Assembly: GCA_035296565.1 (NCBI GenBank) | Contig: DATHAQ010000012.1 | Location: 1-64,000, forward strand | DNA from: JACCZR01 sp035296565 | GTDB lineage: Bacteria > Actinomycetota > Thermoleophilia > Solirubrobacterales > Thermoleophilaceae | Direction of reading: 5' to 3' | Length of the DNA: 64,000 nucleotides | Shown here: positions 52,233 through 61,690 of the stretch, in pieces | How positions within the stretch are numbered: position 1 is the first letter of the stretch | How the letters are laid out: every line of letters begins with the position of its first letter | Program-made: the position numbers and the translations under genes | Notes under the pieces: model-generated | The model's input: only the letters and a program-made list of their open reading frames with translations | What the model was told of the DNA's origin: nothing | Databases searched by the model: none

Positions 52233-53209
52233 GCGGCATCCTGACCTACGCGCTCCACTACGAGGGCGCCTTCAACAAGAACTCGCTGGGCGCCGTCTCC
52301 GAGGGCGCCAAGCTGGCCAAGGAGATCGGGGGCGAAGCCGCGGTCGTCGTGGTCGGCGACCCCTCCGAGCTGAGCGACGAGCTCTGCGGCTCGCTGGGCA
52401 AGTACGGGGCGGCCAAGGTCTACCGGGCCAACGCCCCGGAGGGCCTCGGCGCGCCGGTGGTCGACGTGATGGCCAAGGTCATCCAGGACGAGGGCTACTC
52501 CTACGCCCTCTTCGGCGGGGGCCTGCTCGGCTTCGAGATCGGTGCGGGGCTCACCGCCCGGCTGAACGTCGGCGTGACCATGGAGGTCACCGAGGTGGAC
52601 GCCCAGGACGGCAAGCTCGTGGCCAAGCGCCCGATCCTCCAGGACTCCGCCGTGGTCGACGTCGACTACGTCGGCGAGCCCGGGGTGATCATCGGCCGCC
52701 TGAACGCCTTCGACGCCGAGGAGTCCGGCGACGCCACCGCCGAAGTCGTCGACGTCGACGTCCAGCTCGAGGAGCACTCGACCAAGGCGACGATGGTCCA
52801 GCGGGGCGAGCAGCGCGGCGCCGACGTGAACATCGAGGACGCCGAGATCCTTGTGGCCGGCGGCCGCGGGCTCGGCAAGGCCGAGGGCTTCGAGATGTGC
52901 GAGAGCCTGGCCGAGGCCATGGGCGGGGCCGTCGCGGCCACCCGCGCGGTGGTCGACGCCGGCTGGTACCCCTACGCCGCGCAGATCGGGCAGACCGGCA
53001 AGACGGTCGCGCCGAAGCTCTACCTCGCCGCCGGCATCTCGGGCGCCATCCAGCACAAGGTCGGCATGCAGGCCTCGGAGAACATCGTGGCGATCAACAA
53101 GGACCCGAACGCCCCGATCTTCGAGTTCTCCGACCTCGGCGTCGTGGGCGACCTGAACAAGATCGTCCCCAAGCTGGCCGAGGCCGTGAAGGAAAAGAAG
53201 GGCGGCTGA
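52229..53209 (+). CDS. etfA: Electron transfer flavoprotein alpha subunit
   Basis: The 326-residue protein has the C-terminal FAD-binding signature LYLAAGISGAIQHKVGMQAS followed by NIVAINKDPNAPIFEFSDLG and VVGDLNKIVPKL. The residues for FAD contacts and the adjacent GRGLGKAEGFEM loop are present. It is translationally coupled to etfB and lies 4 bases before the ETF:quinone oxidoreductase gene, giving a complete electron-transfer operon. Confidence 0.94.
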   Translation: MSGILTYALHYEGAFNKNSLGAVSEGAKLAKEIGGEAAVVVVGDPSELSDELCGSLGKYGAAKVYRANAPEGLGAPVVDVMAKVIQDEGYSYALFGGGLLGFEIGAGLTARLNVGVTMEVTEVDAQDGKLVAKRPILQDSAVVDVDYVGEPGVIIGRLNAFDAEESGDATAEVVDVDVQLEEHSTKATMVQRGEQRGADVNIEDAEILVAGGRGLGKAEGFEMCESLAEAMGGAVAATRAVVDAGWYPYAAQIGQTGKTVAPKLYLAAGISGAIQHKVGMQASENIVAINKDPNAPIFEFSDLGVVGDLNKIVPKLAEAVKEKKGG

Positions 53210-53213
53210 GGCG

Positions 53214-54947
53214 ATGGCCTTCGGGAACGGCAAGGTCGCGCCCGCAGAGTTCCCTCCGCCGGTCGACCCCCAAGGGGAGTTCATCAAGCGGGGTCTGGAC
53301 GACCCCGACGAGCTGATCGAGGTCGGCGTCGCGATCGTCGGTGGCGGCACCGCGGGCCTGGCCTGCGCCAACCGCCTGCTGCAGCTGCTGGCCGACGACC
53401 CCGAGCTCATGGAGGAGCTGGGCGAGGTGCCCGTCGCGGTGGTCGAGAAGGCCAAGACCTGTGGCGGCCACAACCTCTCCGGCGCGGTCATGCGCCCGGA
53501 CCCGCTGAAGAAGCTGTTCCCGGACATGAGCCGCGAGGACTGGCGCAAGGAGGGCTTTGCCTTCGGCGAGGTCACCAAGGAGGCCGTCTACCTGACGCCC
53601 ACCTCCAAGCGCTCGATCCGCATCCCCCCGCCGCCGCCGTTCAAGAACCATGGCAACGAGGTGGTCTCGGTATCCGCGCTGGCTCGCTACCAGCAGCGGA
53701 TGGCCGAGGACGCCGGCGCGTACATCCTCACCGAGACCTCCGCCACGCAACTGATCGTGGAGGACGGCGAGGTCGTAGGCGTGCGCTCGGGCGACAAGGG
53801 CCGCGGCAAGGAGGGCGAGGAGCTCGGCAACTTCGAGCCCGGAGCCGACATCAAGGCCCGGGCCACCGTGCTGGCCGAGGGCTGCTGGGGCCACCTCACC
53901 GGGCCCGCCATCCGTGAGTTCGACCTCGGCGAGGACCGCGAGCCCCAGACCTGGGAGCTCGGCGTCAAGGAGGTCTGGAAGGTCCCCGAGCCCCTGGACC
54001 GCGTGATCCACACGATCGGCCCCTGGCCGGTCAGCCCGTTCGCCAAGAACCACCAGATCGGCGGCACCTGGCTGTATCCGATGAAAGATGAGAAGACGGG
54101 CGACGACCTGGTCTCGATCGGCTTCGTGATCGACCTCGAGTACACCGACGCGACCACTTCCTGCCACGACCTGCTGCAGACCTTCAAGACCCATCCGCTG
54201 GTCAAGAAGATCCTCGAGGGCGGCGAGCGCGTGTCCTGGGGGGCCAAGGCGCTGCCGGGCGGCGGCTATTGGTCGATGCCCAAGCTCTCGATGCCCGGCG
54301 CCGTGCTCGCGGGCGACTCGGGCGGCATGGTCGACACCGTGGCGCTCAAGGGCGTTCACCACTCGATCAACTCCGGCCACCTCGCCGCCGAGGCGATCTA
54401 CAAGGGGCTGAAGGCGAACTCCACGGACTTCTCGTCCTACGAGGACGCGATCGAGGAGTCGGTGACCGGCAAGGAGCTCTACGAGGTGCGCAATACGCGC
54501 CAGCCGTTCTCGAAGGGCTTCATCTTCGGCTCACCGCTGGTGAACCTGTTCATCGCCACCAAGGGCAAGATCCCGGTGCGCCTGCCCTGGCACCGCCAGG
54601 ACGAGAAGGGCATGTTCATCGGCAAGACCAAGGACAAGTACCCCAAGCCCGACGGCAAGTACATCTTCGACAAGCTCTCGAGCGTGTACATCTCGGGCAA
54701 CGCGACGCGCGACGATGCGCCCAACCACATCCGGGTGCAGACCGACGTGCCGCGCGAGATCGCCGAGACCTGGCGGTGGATGTGCCCGGCCGGTGTTTAC
54801 GAGATCCCCGAGGACGCGCCCGAAGAGGGCAACGTCGACGTGATCGTCAACTACACGAACTGCGTGCAGTGCGGGGCGATCACGGCCAAGGGCGGTCGGT
54901 TGACGACGCCCGAGGGCGGCGACGGGCCGCTTTACCAGAACACCTAG
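53214..54947 (+). CDS. Electron transfer flavoprotein:quinone oxidoreductase
   Basis: The 577-residue membrane-associated flavoprotein passes electrons from ETF to quinone. It has FAD motif VAIVGGGTAGLACANRLL (residues 38-55), GGHNLSGAV, and VLAGDSGGMVDTVALKGVHH with HSINSGHLAAEA. The C-terminal ferredoxin-like module keeps three Cys (about 524 in MCPAGVYE, 550 and 553 in NCVQC) but the fourth 4Fe-4S ligand, expected near 556, is Ile (CGAI). It is the last gene of the etf operon. Confidence 0.92.
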   Translation: MAFGNGKVAPAEFPPPVDPQGEFIKRGLDDPDELIEVGVAIVGGGTAGLACANRLLQLLADDPELMEELGEVPVAVVEKAKTCGGHNLSGAVMRPDPLKKLFPDMSREDWRKEGFAFGEVTKEAVYLTPTSKRSIRIPPPPPFKNHGNEVVSVSALARYQQRMAEDAGAYILTETSATQLIVEDGEVVGVRSGDKGRGKEGEELGNFEPGADIKARATVLAEGCWGHLTGPAIREFDLGEDREPQTWELGVKEVWKVPEPLDRVIHTIGPWPVSPFAKNHQIGGTWLYPMKDEKTGDDLVSIGFVIDLEYTDATTSCHDLLQTFKTHPLVKKILEGGERVSWGAKALPGGGYWSMPKLSMPGAVLAGDSGGMVDTVALKGVHHSINSGHLAAEAIYKGLKANSTDFSSYEDAIEESVTGKELYEVRNTRQPFSKGFIFGSPLVNLFIATKGKIPVRLPWHRQDEKGMFIGKTKDKYPKPDGKYIFDKLSSVYISGNATRDDAPNHIRVQTDVPREIAETWRWMCPAGVYEIPEDAPEEGNVDVIVNYTNCVQCGAITAKGGRLTTPEGGDGPLYQNT

Positions 54948-54973
54948 GGCTCCCTTCGCGGTGTCGGGGGCCG

Positions 54974-55040
54974 GGCCGGTGCGGCCTTACCCCTTGCTCG
55001 CCGGGACTGCGGCTCCCTCGGGGCAAGGCCGCCCCTCCCG
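54974..55040. repeat. Structured GC-rich intergenic repeat, copy A1
   Basis: GCGGCCTTACCCC pairs with GGGGCAAGGCCGC around an inner CCGGGACTGCGGC segment. A second version is at 56442-56506. It follows the ETF:QO stop and may also act as its terminator. Confidence 0.6.
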
Positions 55041-55086
55041 GCCCCCTCCGACTTCAGATAGGGGCTCATCCGCCCGATAGGAGTGC

Positions 55087-55279
55087 ATGAGCCGATTCGC
55101 GAGGCTGTTCCTCTGCCTCCTCGTTCCCACCGTTCTCCTCATGGCTTGTGGCAAGGAGGAGCAGAAAGGCCCCGCCCCCGGGCACCAAGGGGGGTCCGCT
55201 GCGAATCGACGTGGCGGAGGACCACATCCTCCTGTGCGGCTTCTGTTTGAAGAACGACCGCATGTGCCAGCCCCACTAG
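55087..55279 (+). pseudogene. Frameshifted small lipoprotein gene
   Basis: ATG 55087 opens with a lipoprotein signal (FLCLLVPTVLLMAC, Cys near residue 21). After a run of G and C near 55165-55180 the first frame becomes nonsense. The +1 frame reads PPPGTKGGPLRIDVAEDHIL then LCGFCLKNDRMCQPH and stops at 55279, sharing CTAG with the convergent gene. One inserted or lost base explains it. It may be a broken gene or a sequence error. Confidence 0.5.
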
Positions 55280-56058
55280 CTGGCGAGACGCTGCAGGTCC
55301 TCCTCCGACAGCTCCAGTTCTAGCGCCGCCAGGTTCTCCTTTGCGTGATCCAGGGAGAGTGTGCCCGGGATCGGCAGAATCGCCGGCGAGCGGTGCAGCA
55401 GCCAGGCGATGATCACCTGGTTCGGGGTTGCCCCCGTGCTCCGGGCCACCTCGCCGACCGCGTCCGTGTCCGCTGTTCGCAGCGGGAAGAAGGGGACGAA
55501 GGCGATGCTCTCGCTCTCGCAGTGGTCCACGACTTCGTCGTGTTTCCTCTCCGAGAGGCTGAACTCGTTCTGGACCGCGGCGATGGGCAGCGTCCGGCGC
55601 GCCTCCTCGATCTGGTCGACGGTCACCTCGGACAGCCCGACGTGCTCGATGCGGCCCTCGTTCACGTACTCGGCGAGCAGCTCCATCGTCTCGGTGATCG
55701 GGACCTCGGCATGGAGGCGGTGCACGTAGTAGAGGTCGATGCGGTCGGTCTGGAGGCGCTCGAAGCTCAGCTCCAGCTCGGTGCGCAGTTCGTCGGTGGT
55801 GGCGCCCGAGCCGGAGCCGAAGCCGCCCTTGGTGGCGACCACGACCGAGTCGGGGATCGACCCGCGGGTGTTGCCGATCGTCGTCTCGCTGTCACCCTCG
55901 GCGTAGAGGTGCGCGGTGTCGATCATCTCGATGCCGGCTTCGACGGCCCCCCTTAGGAAGGTGCGGTTGTCGTCGGTGTCCGTGAGCCGGTTGGTACCGA
56001 GCCCGACGCGGGTGACCTCGCGTCCGCCGAGCGTGACCTTGGATCGATTCGAAGACAT
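55276..56058 (-). CDS. Aldo/keto reductase
   Basis: The 260-residue protein is an NADPH-dependent aldo/keto reductase barrel. The catalytic tetrad is seen as Asp and Tyr in MIDTAHLYAEG, Lys in VVVATKGGFG and His in DLYYVHRLH. The C-terminal cofactor block reads ILPIPGTLSLDHAKEN. It lies in reverse orientation inside a region flanked by duplicated pieces of the ETF:QO locus, which suggests it arrived with the rearrangement. Confidence 0.88.
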   Translation of the reverse strand: MSSNRSKVTLGGREVTRVGLGTNRLTDTDDNRTFLRGAVEAGIEMIDTAHLYAEGDSETTIGNTRGSIPDSVVVATKGGFGSGSGATTDELRTELELSFERLQTDRIDLYYVHRLHAEVPITETMELLAEYVNEGRIEHVGLSEVTVDQIEEARRTLPIAAVQNEFSLSERKHDEVVDHCESESIAFVPFFPLRTADTDAVGEVARSTGATPNQVIIAWLLHRSPAILPIPGTLSLDHAKENLAALELELSEEDLQRLAS

Positions 56059-56083
56059 GGGTTCCGTCTACCCACTCCGGCCG

Positions 56084-56289
56084 ACGCGCCAGCCGTTCTC
56101 CAAAGGGTTTCATCCTGGGCTCACCACTGGTGAACCTGTTCATCGCCACCAAGGGCAAGATCCCCGTGCGGCTGCCCTGGGGGGCACCGCCAGGACGAAA
56201 AGGCCGAGCAGTGCGGGCGGATCACGGCCAAGGGCGGCCAGCTGACCATGCCTGAACGCGGCGACGGCCCCCTTCACCAGAACACCTGA
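56084..56289 (+). pseudogene. Partial second copy of the ETF:QO 3' end
   Basis: The DNA matches the ETF:QO gene closely from ACGCGCCAGCCGTTCTC through the LVNLFIATKGKIPVRLPW region (original about 54495-54611). It then jumps about 250 bases to the NCVQCG region (original about 54863) and runs to CAGAACACCTGA. A one-base insertion after the first 25 bases and the internal deletion destroy the frame. It is the remains of a duplication or of a lost second ETF:QO gene. Confidence 0.85.
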
Positions 56290-56326
56290 GAGGCACCCTC
56301 CCCGGGAAGGACGCACCCGCTCTGAG

Positions 56327-56352
56327 AAATCCCTCAGTCGCCTGAGGGATTT
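56327..56352. terminator. Terminator-like element, copy 3
   Basis: AAATCCCTCAG and CTGAGGGATTT pair perfectly around TCGC and continue into a T run (ATTTTTTGG). It has the same core as the two elements at 32 kb. It follows the ETF:QO remnant. Confidence 0.8.
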
Positions 56353-56441
56353 TTTGGCGGCCGTGCCGGCGCCGGCCGCGGCGTTGCCGGCGCGCTTCGG
56401 CCCGGCCGACGCCGCATGCCCCCGGCCGTGGTGTAGGGGCG

Positions 56442-56506
56442 GCCGGTGCGGCCTCACTCCTCGGGGGCCGGGACTGCGGCCCCCTCGGAGCAAGGCCGCC
56501 CCGTCG
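56442..56506. repeat. Structured GC-rich intergenic repeat, copy A2
   Basis: It starts GCCGGTGCGGCCT and ends GCAAGGCCGCCCC as in copy A1, with an inner perfect hairpin GGGGGCCG/CGGCCCCC. The 534-base gap 56059-56592 contains the ETF:QO remnant, the terminator and this repeat, with no intact gene. Confidence 0.6.
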
Positions 56507-56592
56507 CCCCGCTCAGCGGGGGCCGGGAACTGGGGCCGCTCGAGGAGCAGGGCGCCCGTCCGCCCCTCCGGCGGTAGCTTCCCCGCATTCGA

Positions 56593-57693
56593 TTGCCGAC
56601 TCGATATCGGCCGGCGTCCGACGGGGTCCGCCGGGCGACCGTGGTGGGCGGGGGCTCGTTCGGCACCGCCGTGGCCGTCCTGCTCGTGCGCGCGCGGGTG
56701 CGCACGACGCTGCTCTGTCGCACCGAGGAGCAGACCGACGCGCTCTGCGCGGCGCGGGAGAACGAGCGCTACCTCGACGGCGTTGAGCTCCCCGGGGAGC
56801 TCAAGATCCGCACGCTGGGCGCTCGCGAGGACCAGTTCAGCCGGCCCGACCTGATCTTCCTCGCCGTGCCCTCCAAGGGGCTGGCGGACGCGATCGTGGA
56901 GATTGGGGCGCTCGGGATCAGCGACGGCGCCGGCCTGGTGTCGCTGGCCAAGGGCCTGGTGGCGCCCGACGGCAACGTGCCCACCGTGGAGCTCGAGCAT
57001 GCCTTCGGGCCCGAGCGGGTGGCCTGCGTCGGCGGGCCGGCGCACGCCAAGGAGATGGTCGAGTCCGGGGCGGGCCTGGTGTGCGCCTCGCACTCCGAGG
57101 TGCTCGTCCACCGCGTGGCCGAGACCTTCCAGCGCTCGGGGGTGGTGTGCGAGGTCTCCGACGACCCGGTGGGCGCCGAGCTGGCCGGCGTGGCCAAGAA
57201 CGCCGCCGCGGTGGCGGTGGGGGCCACCCAGTCCCAGGGCCTCAACGCTGCGGGCATGGCGGCCGCGGACATCTTCCTCGAGGTGCTCGCGCTGGCCGAG
57301 GTCGGCGGAGGGCGCGCGCGGACCTTCGTCGGCCGGGCGGGGACAGGTGACCTGGTGGCCACCGCCCTGGCCCCCGAGTCGCGCAACCGCAGCGCGGGCG
57401 AGCTGCTCGCTGAGGGCGTGCCGGCCGCCGAGATCCCCGACCGGCTGGGCCAGGCGGTCGAGGCGCTGGAAACGGTCCGCCTGCTCGCGCGGGCCATCGA
57501 GCGCGGCGGCCTGGAGGCGCCGGTCACCTCCGCCCTGGCCCACCTGATCGACGGCGAGTTGCCGCTCGAGCGCTGGATCGAGATGGTGCGGGCCAAGCAG
57601 CCGGCCCCGGCGCGATTCGGCCCTGCCACGGTGTGGGCGCGGATCCGCGCATGGTTCCGTCGGCGCCGCGAAAGGCGAGACACGCGCGGCTAG
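56593..57693 (+). CDS. gpsA: Glycerol-3-phosphate dehydrogenase [NAD(P)+]
   Basis: The 366-residue protein from TTG 56593 makes sn-glycerol-3-phosphate for phospholipids. It has the NAD motif VVGGGSFGTAVAVLL near residue 17, FLAVPSKGL, CVGGPAHAKEMV, the catalytic Lys in LAGVAKNAAAVAVGAT and ESRNRSAGELLAEG. The N-terminal 12 residues and the Arg-rich C-terminal tail of about 25 residues are extra to the family core. Some substitutions (GPAHAKE for the usual GPSFAxE) suggest a divergent member. Confidence 0.88.
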   Translation: MPTRYRPASDGVRRATVVGGGSFGTAVAVLLVRARVRTTLLCRTEEQTDALCAARENERYLDGVELPGELKIRTLGAREDQFSRPDLIFLAVPSKGLADAIVEIGALGISDGAGLVSLAKGLVAPDGNVPTVELEHAFGPERVACVGGPAHAKEMVESGAGLVCASHSEVLVHRVAETFQRSGVVCEVSDDPVGAELAGVAKNAAAVAVGATQSQGLNAAGMAAADIFLEVLALAEVGGGRARTFVGRAGTGDLVATALAPESRNRSAGELLAEGVPAAEIPDRLGQAVEALETVRLLARAIERGGLEAPVTSALAHLIDGELPLERWIEMVRAKQPAPARFGPATVWARIRAWFRRRRERRDTRG

Positions 57694-57703
57694 AATCGAG
57701 TAC

Positions 57704-57910
57704 GTGAAGCAGCAGATCCATCCCGAGTACGTCCCGTCCCACGTCCGTTGCACCTGCGGCAACGAGTTCTGGACGCGTTCCACCCAGGGCGAGATGCACG
57801 TGGAGATCTGCTCGAACTGCCACCCGTTCTACACGGGGAAGCAGAAGCTGGTCGACACCGGCGGGCGCGTCGAGCGCTTCCGCCGCCGGGCCGCCCGCAG
57901 CCGGTCCTGA
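57704..57910 (+). CDS. rpmE: 50S ribosomal protein L31
   Basis: The 68-residue protein matches zinc-containing L31: MKQQIHPEYVPSHVRCTCGN with CxC, then EICSNCHPFYTGKQK with CxxC, and VDTGGRVERFRRR. Start is GTG 57704. Both Cys pairs are intact, so this is the Zn-binding form. It lies in the classical order before DUF1385 and prfA. Confidence 0.96.
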   Translation: MKQQIHPEYVPSHVRCTCGNEFWTRSTQGEMHVEICSNCHPFYTGKQKLVDTGGRVERFRRRAARSRS

Positions 57911-57966
57911 CACGGGCTACATAACCCTGCGCAACTCGCGCGGCCGTGCTCTGTTTGTCAGGAAGG

Positions 57967-58698
57967 ATGCGCGCCTACGCAACCTTCATCGTCGCCGTTC
58001 TCTGCGCCACGTGCGTGGGCGCCGCCGTGGCCTCGCAGCCACTGAGCACGGCTGGGGCCAAGCGGGCCGCCGTCCGTGTGCTGAGCTGCGATCGCAGCGA
58101 CCAGGAGGCCCTCTTTCGCGGCTCGATGCGCCGCGTCGGCGGGACGGGCCGCATGTCCATGCGCTTCACGCTGCTCCAGCGCGACCCGGGTGAGCGCTTT
58201 CGCCGCGTCCGCGCGCCGCGCCTGAGCCGCTGGAAGCGCTCGCGCTACGGGGTTCTCCGCTTCGCCCACCGCCAGCGCGTGCGTGGCCTGCGCGAAGGGT
58301 CCGACTATCGCATGAGGGTGGACTTCCGCTGGTACGACGGCGACGGCGACCTCATCCGCCGCCGCCGGCTTACCTCGCGGACCTGCTCCCTGGCCGAGCC
58401 GCTGCCCGACCTGCGGGTCACGTCGATCACCGGCGTGCCCGAGGGCTTGGGCGAGCGGTACTTCCTGAGCGTCAAGAACGCGGGCGAGATGGACGCGCCC
58501 GAGTCGGGACTGCGGCTCGGGGTCGACGGGAATGCGCCGCGGTTCGCCTCGGTCCCCGGCCTGGCGCCGGGCGAGACGGCGACCGTGAGCGTTGTCGGCG
58601 CGCGCTGCGTCTATCGCGTTCGCGCCGCCGCCGACCCCGAGCAGCAGATCCCCGAGTCCCGCGAGGGCGACAACACCCTTGCCCACGGCTGCCCGTAG
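57967..58698 (+). CDS. Secreted CARDB-domain protein
   Basis: GGAAGG directly upstream supports ATG 57967; 243 residues. A signal peptide (AYATFIVAVLCATCVGAAVA) is followed by a basic N-terminal half and a C-terminal CARDB-like adhesion fold (DLRVTSITGVPEGLGERYFL, then GLAPGETATVSVVGARC and IPESREGDNT). Such modules mediate extracellular binding. Inserted between rpmE and DUF1385, it is not a usual member of this cluster. Confidence 0.75.
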   Translation: MRAYATFIVAVLCATCVGAAVASQPLSTAGAKRAAVRVLSCDRSDQEALFRGSMRRVGGTGRMSMRFTLLQRDPGERFRRVRAPRLSRWKRSRYGVLRFAHRQRVRGLREGSDYRMRVDFRWYDGDGDLIRRRRLTSRTCSLAEPLPDLRVTSITGVPEGLGERYFLSVKNAGEMDAPESGLRLGVDGNAPRFASVPGLAPGETATVSVVGARCVYRVRAAADPEQQIPESREGDNTLAHGCP

Positions 58699-58737
58699 GG
58701 CGGCGACCTACAGGCCAGAGCGGCGTTCGCCGATACG

Positions 58738-59787
58738 ATGGGCCAGGTGAGCGCGTCCGCTGAGACTTCGCCCAACGGCGCGCCGCCCGCGCCGGAAGGG
58801 GCCCGCGAGGCCGCTCGCGACGCTCCAATCGGCGGCCAGGCCGTGCTCGAGGGGGTCATGATGCGCGGCGTCTCCACCTGGGCGGTGGCCGTGCGCAAGC
58901 CCACCAAGCTGCAGCTCCTCGCCGGCGGGCCTGATCCCAAGGAGGGCGCGAAGGGCGAGATCGAGGTGATCTCCGAGCCGCTGGTGGCGTGGTCGAAGCG
59001 CTCGAAGTTGCTGCGCCTGCCGGTGGTACGCGGCGTCGTCGCACTGGGCGAGTCGCTGAAGATCGGCTTCCGCGCGCTCGCCATCTCGGCGAACGCCCAG
59101 GTACCGCCGGACGAGGAGGGCGAGGACCAGGAGATCGGCGGCGGCACCTGGGCGGGCACCGTCGTGTTCGCGCTGCTGTTCGCCATCGGCCTGTTCTTCC
59201 TGCTGCCGGCGGGCCTGACCAACATCTTCCAGGACTCGATCCCCAATTCGGTGGCCTTCGTGGTGATCGAGAAGCTGTTGCGGATCACGATCTTCCTCGG
59301 CTACCTGGCCCTCATCTCGCGACTGGCCGGCCTGCAGCGCGTGTTCGAGTACCACGGCGCCGAGCACAAGACGATCTCCTGCTACGAGGCCGGCAAGCCG
59401 CTCACGCCCGAGAACGCGCGCGAGTACTCGCGCTTCCACCCCCGCTGCGGCACGAGCTTCCTGCTCATCGTGATGATCGTCGCCATCTTCGTGTTCGCCC
59501 CGCTGGGCAAGCTGGACTGGCACTGGCTGTTCATCTCGCGTGTGGTGGGGATACCGCTGGTCGCGGGCCTGGCCTTCGAGGTGATCAAGCTGTTCGGCCG
59601 CCATCGCACCAAGCTCTGGGCGCGCGTCCTGATGTGGCCGGGCATCCAGCTGCAACGCCTCACCACCCGCGAGCCCGACCTCTCGCAGCTCGCCGTGGCG
59701 ATCGCCGCCCTGGAGGCGGTGCTGGCCGTGGAGGATCCCCGTGAGGCGCCCGACGAGGAGAAGGTCGGCATGGAGGTCGTCGCTTAG
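58738..59787 (+). CDS. DUF1385 membrane protein (YqhQ-like)
   Basis: The 349-residue protein has the DUF1385 signatures IGGQAVLEGVMMRG and EYHGAEHKTISCYE, plus FHPRCGTSFL. It has four or more membrane segments at about residues 140-165, 175-200, 240-262 and 266-290. The family is widely conserved beside rpmE and prfA, but its biochemical role is unproven. Confidence 0.9.
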   Translation: MGQVSASAETSPNGAPPAPEGAREAARDAPIGGQAVLEGVMMRGVSTWAVAVRKPTKLQLLAGGPDPKEGAKGEIEVISEPLVAWSKRSKLLRLPVVRGVVALGESLKIGFRALAISANAQVPPDEEGEDQEIGGGTWAGTVVFALLFAIGLFFLLPAGLTNIFQDSIPNSVAFVVIEKLLRITIFLGYLALISRLAGLQRVFEYHGAEHKTISCYEAGKPLTPENAREYSRFHPRCGTSFLLIVMIVAIFVFAPLGKLDWHWLFISRVVGIPLVAGLAFEVIKLFGRHRTKLWARVLMWPGIQLQRLTTREPDLSQLAVAIAALEAVLAVEDPREAPDEEKVGMEVVA

Positions 59788-59796
59788 AGACGCCGC

Positions 59797-59830
59797 CGAG
59801 CGGCGCTGCTCGGCCGGCCAACGTCCGGCC
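59797..59830. repeat. Intergenic palindromic repeat, copy 3 (inverted)
   Basis: Read on the minus strand it contains GTTGGCCGGCCGAGCAGCGC and then CGCTCG, matching the copies at 24601 and 49127. It lies between DUF1385 and prfA. Confidence 0.6.
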
Positions 59831-59867
59831 GGCGCTCCGGGGGTAGAGCCGTAACCTTGCTCGGACG

Positions 59868-60910
<1,043 letters not shown>

Positions 60911-60914
<4 letters not shown>

Positions 60915-61690
60915 AAGTCCGGGACGCGCTGGGGGGCGCGGTTCCGGCGCTCCAGGCGGCGGGCTGCGAGACCCCGGGCCTCGACGCCGAGCTGCTGGTG
61001 GCCGAGGCCGTCGGGGTCGACCGGGCGGCGCTGGTGGCCGACCCCGGGCGTGACCTGCCGCCGGGCGCTGCGCGGCTGATCGGCGAGTGGGTCCGCCGCC
61101 GCCGCGAGCGTGAGCCGGTGGCCTACATCCTGGGGCGCAAGGGATTCCGCCGCATCGACCTCGCGGTGGACAACCGCGTCCTGATCCCGCGCCCGGAGAC
61201 CGAGCTGCTCGTCGAGCTGGCCCTGGAGCTGCCGGCGGGCGCCCGTGTGCACGACGTGGGGACGGGCTCGGGCGCGATCGCCCTGGCGCTGCGCGACGAG
61301 CGACCCGACCTCGCCGTCACGGCCTCCGACACCTCGGCGCCGGCGGCGGAGGTGGCGCGGCTGAACGGCCTCGAGGCGGCCGTGGCCGAAGGCCTCCCGC
61401 CCGGCGAGTATGACCTCGTGGTCGCCAACCTCCCCTACGTGCGCGAGGACGAGTGGCCCGGGCTCGAGCCCGACATACGGCTGTACGAGCCGCGTTCGGC
61501 GCTGGTCGCGGGCGAGGACGGCCTGGACGCGATCACGGCGCTCGCCGCGCAGGCGCCGGCCGGCACCTGCCTGGCGCTCGAGCACGCCCCGGAACAGGCG
61601 GCCGCCGTGAGCGGGCTGCTGGCCGGCTCCGAGACCCATCGCGACCTCACCGGCCGCGAACGAGTCACGATCGGGCGGGCATGGGGCTGA
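60911..61690 (+). CDS. prmC: Release-factor glutamine methyltransferase
   Basis: This S-adenosylmethionine methyltransferase modifies the GGQ Gln of release factors. The family N-terminus (VRDAL...LDAELLVAEA) is complete only from CTG 60911, which overlaps the prfA stop as CTGA; the first standard start (GTG 60998) removes 29 residues. From CTG the length is 259. Motif I is HDVGTGSGAIALAL. The substrate motif, normally NPPY, reads NLPYV here. The stop lies inside the tsaC start region. Confidence 0.88.
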
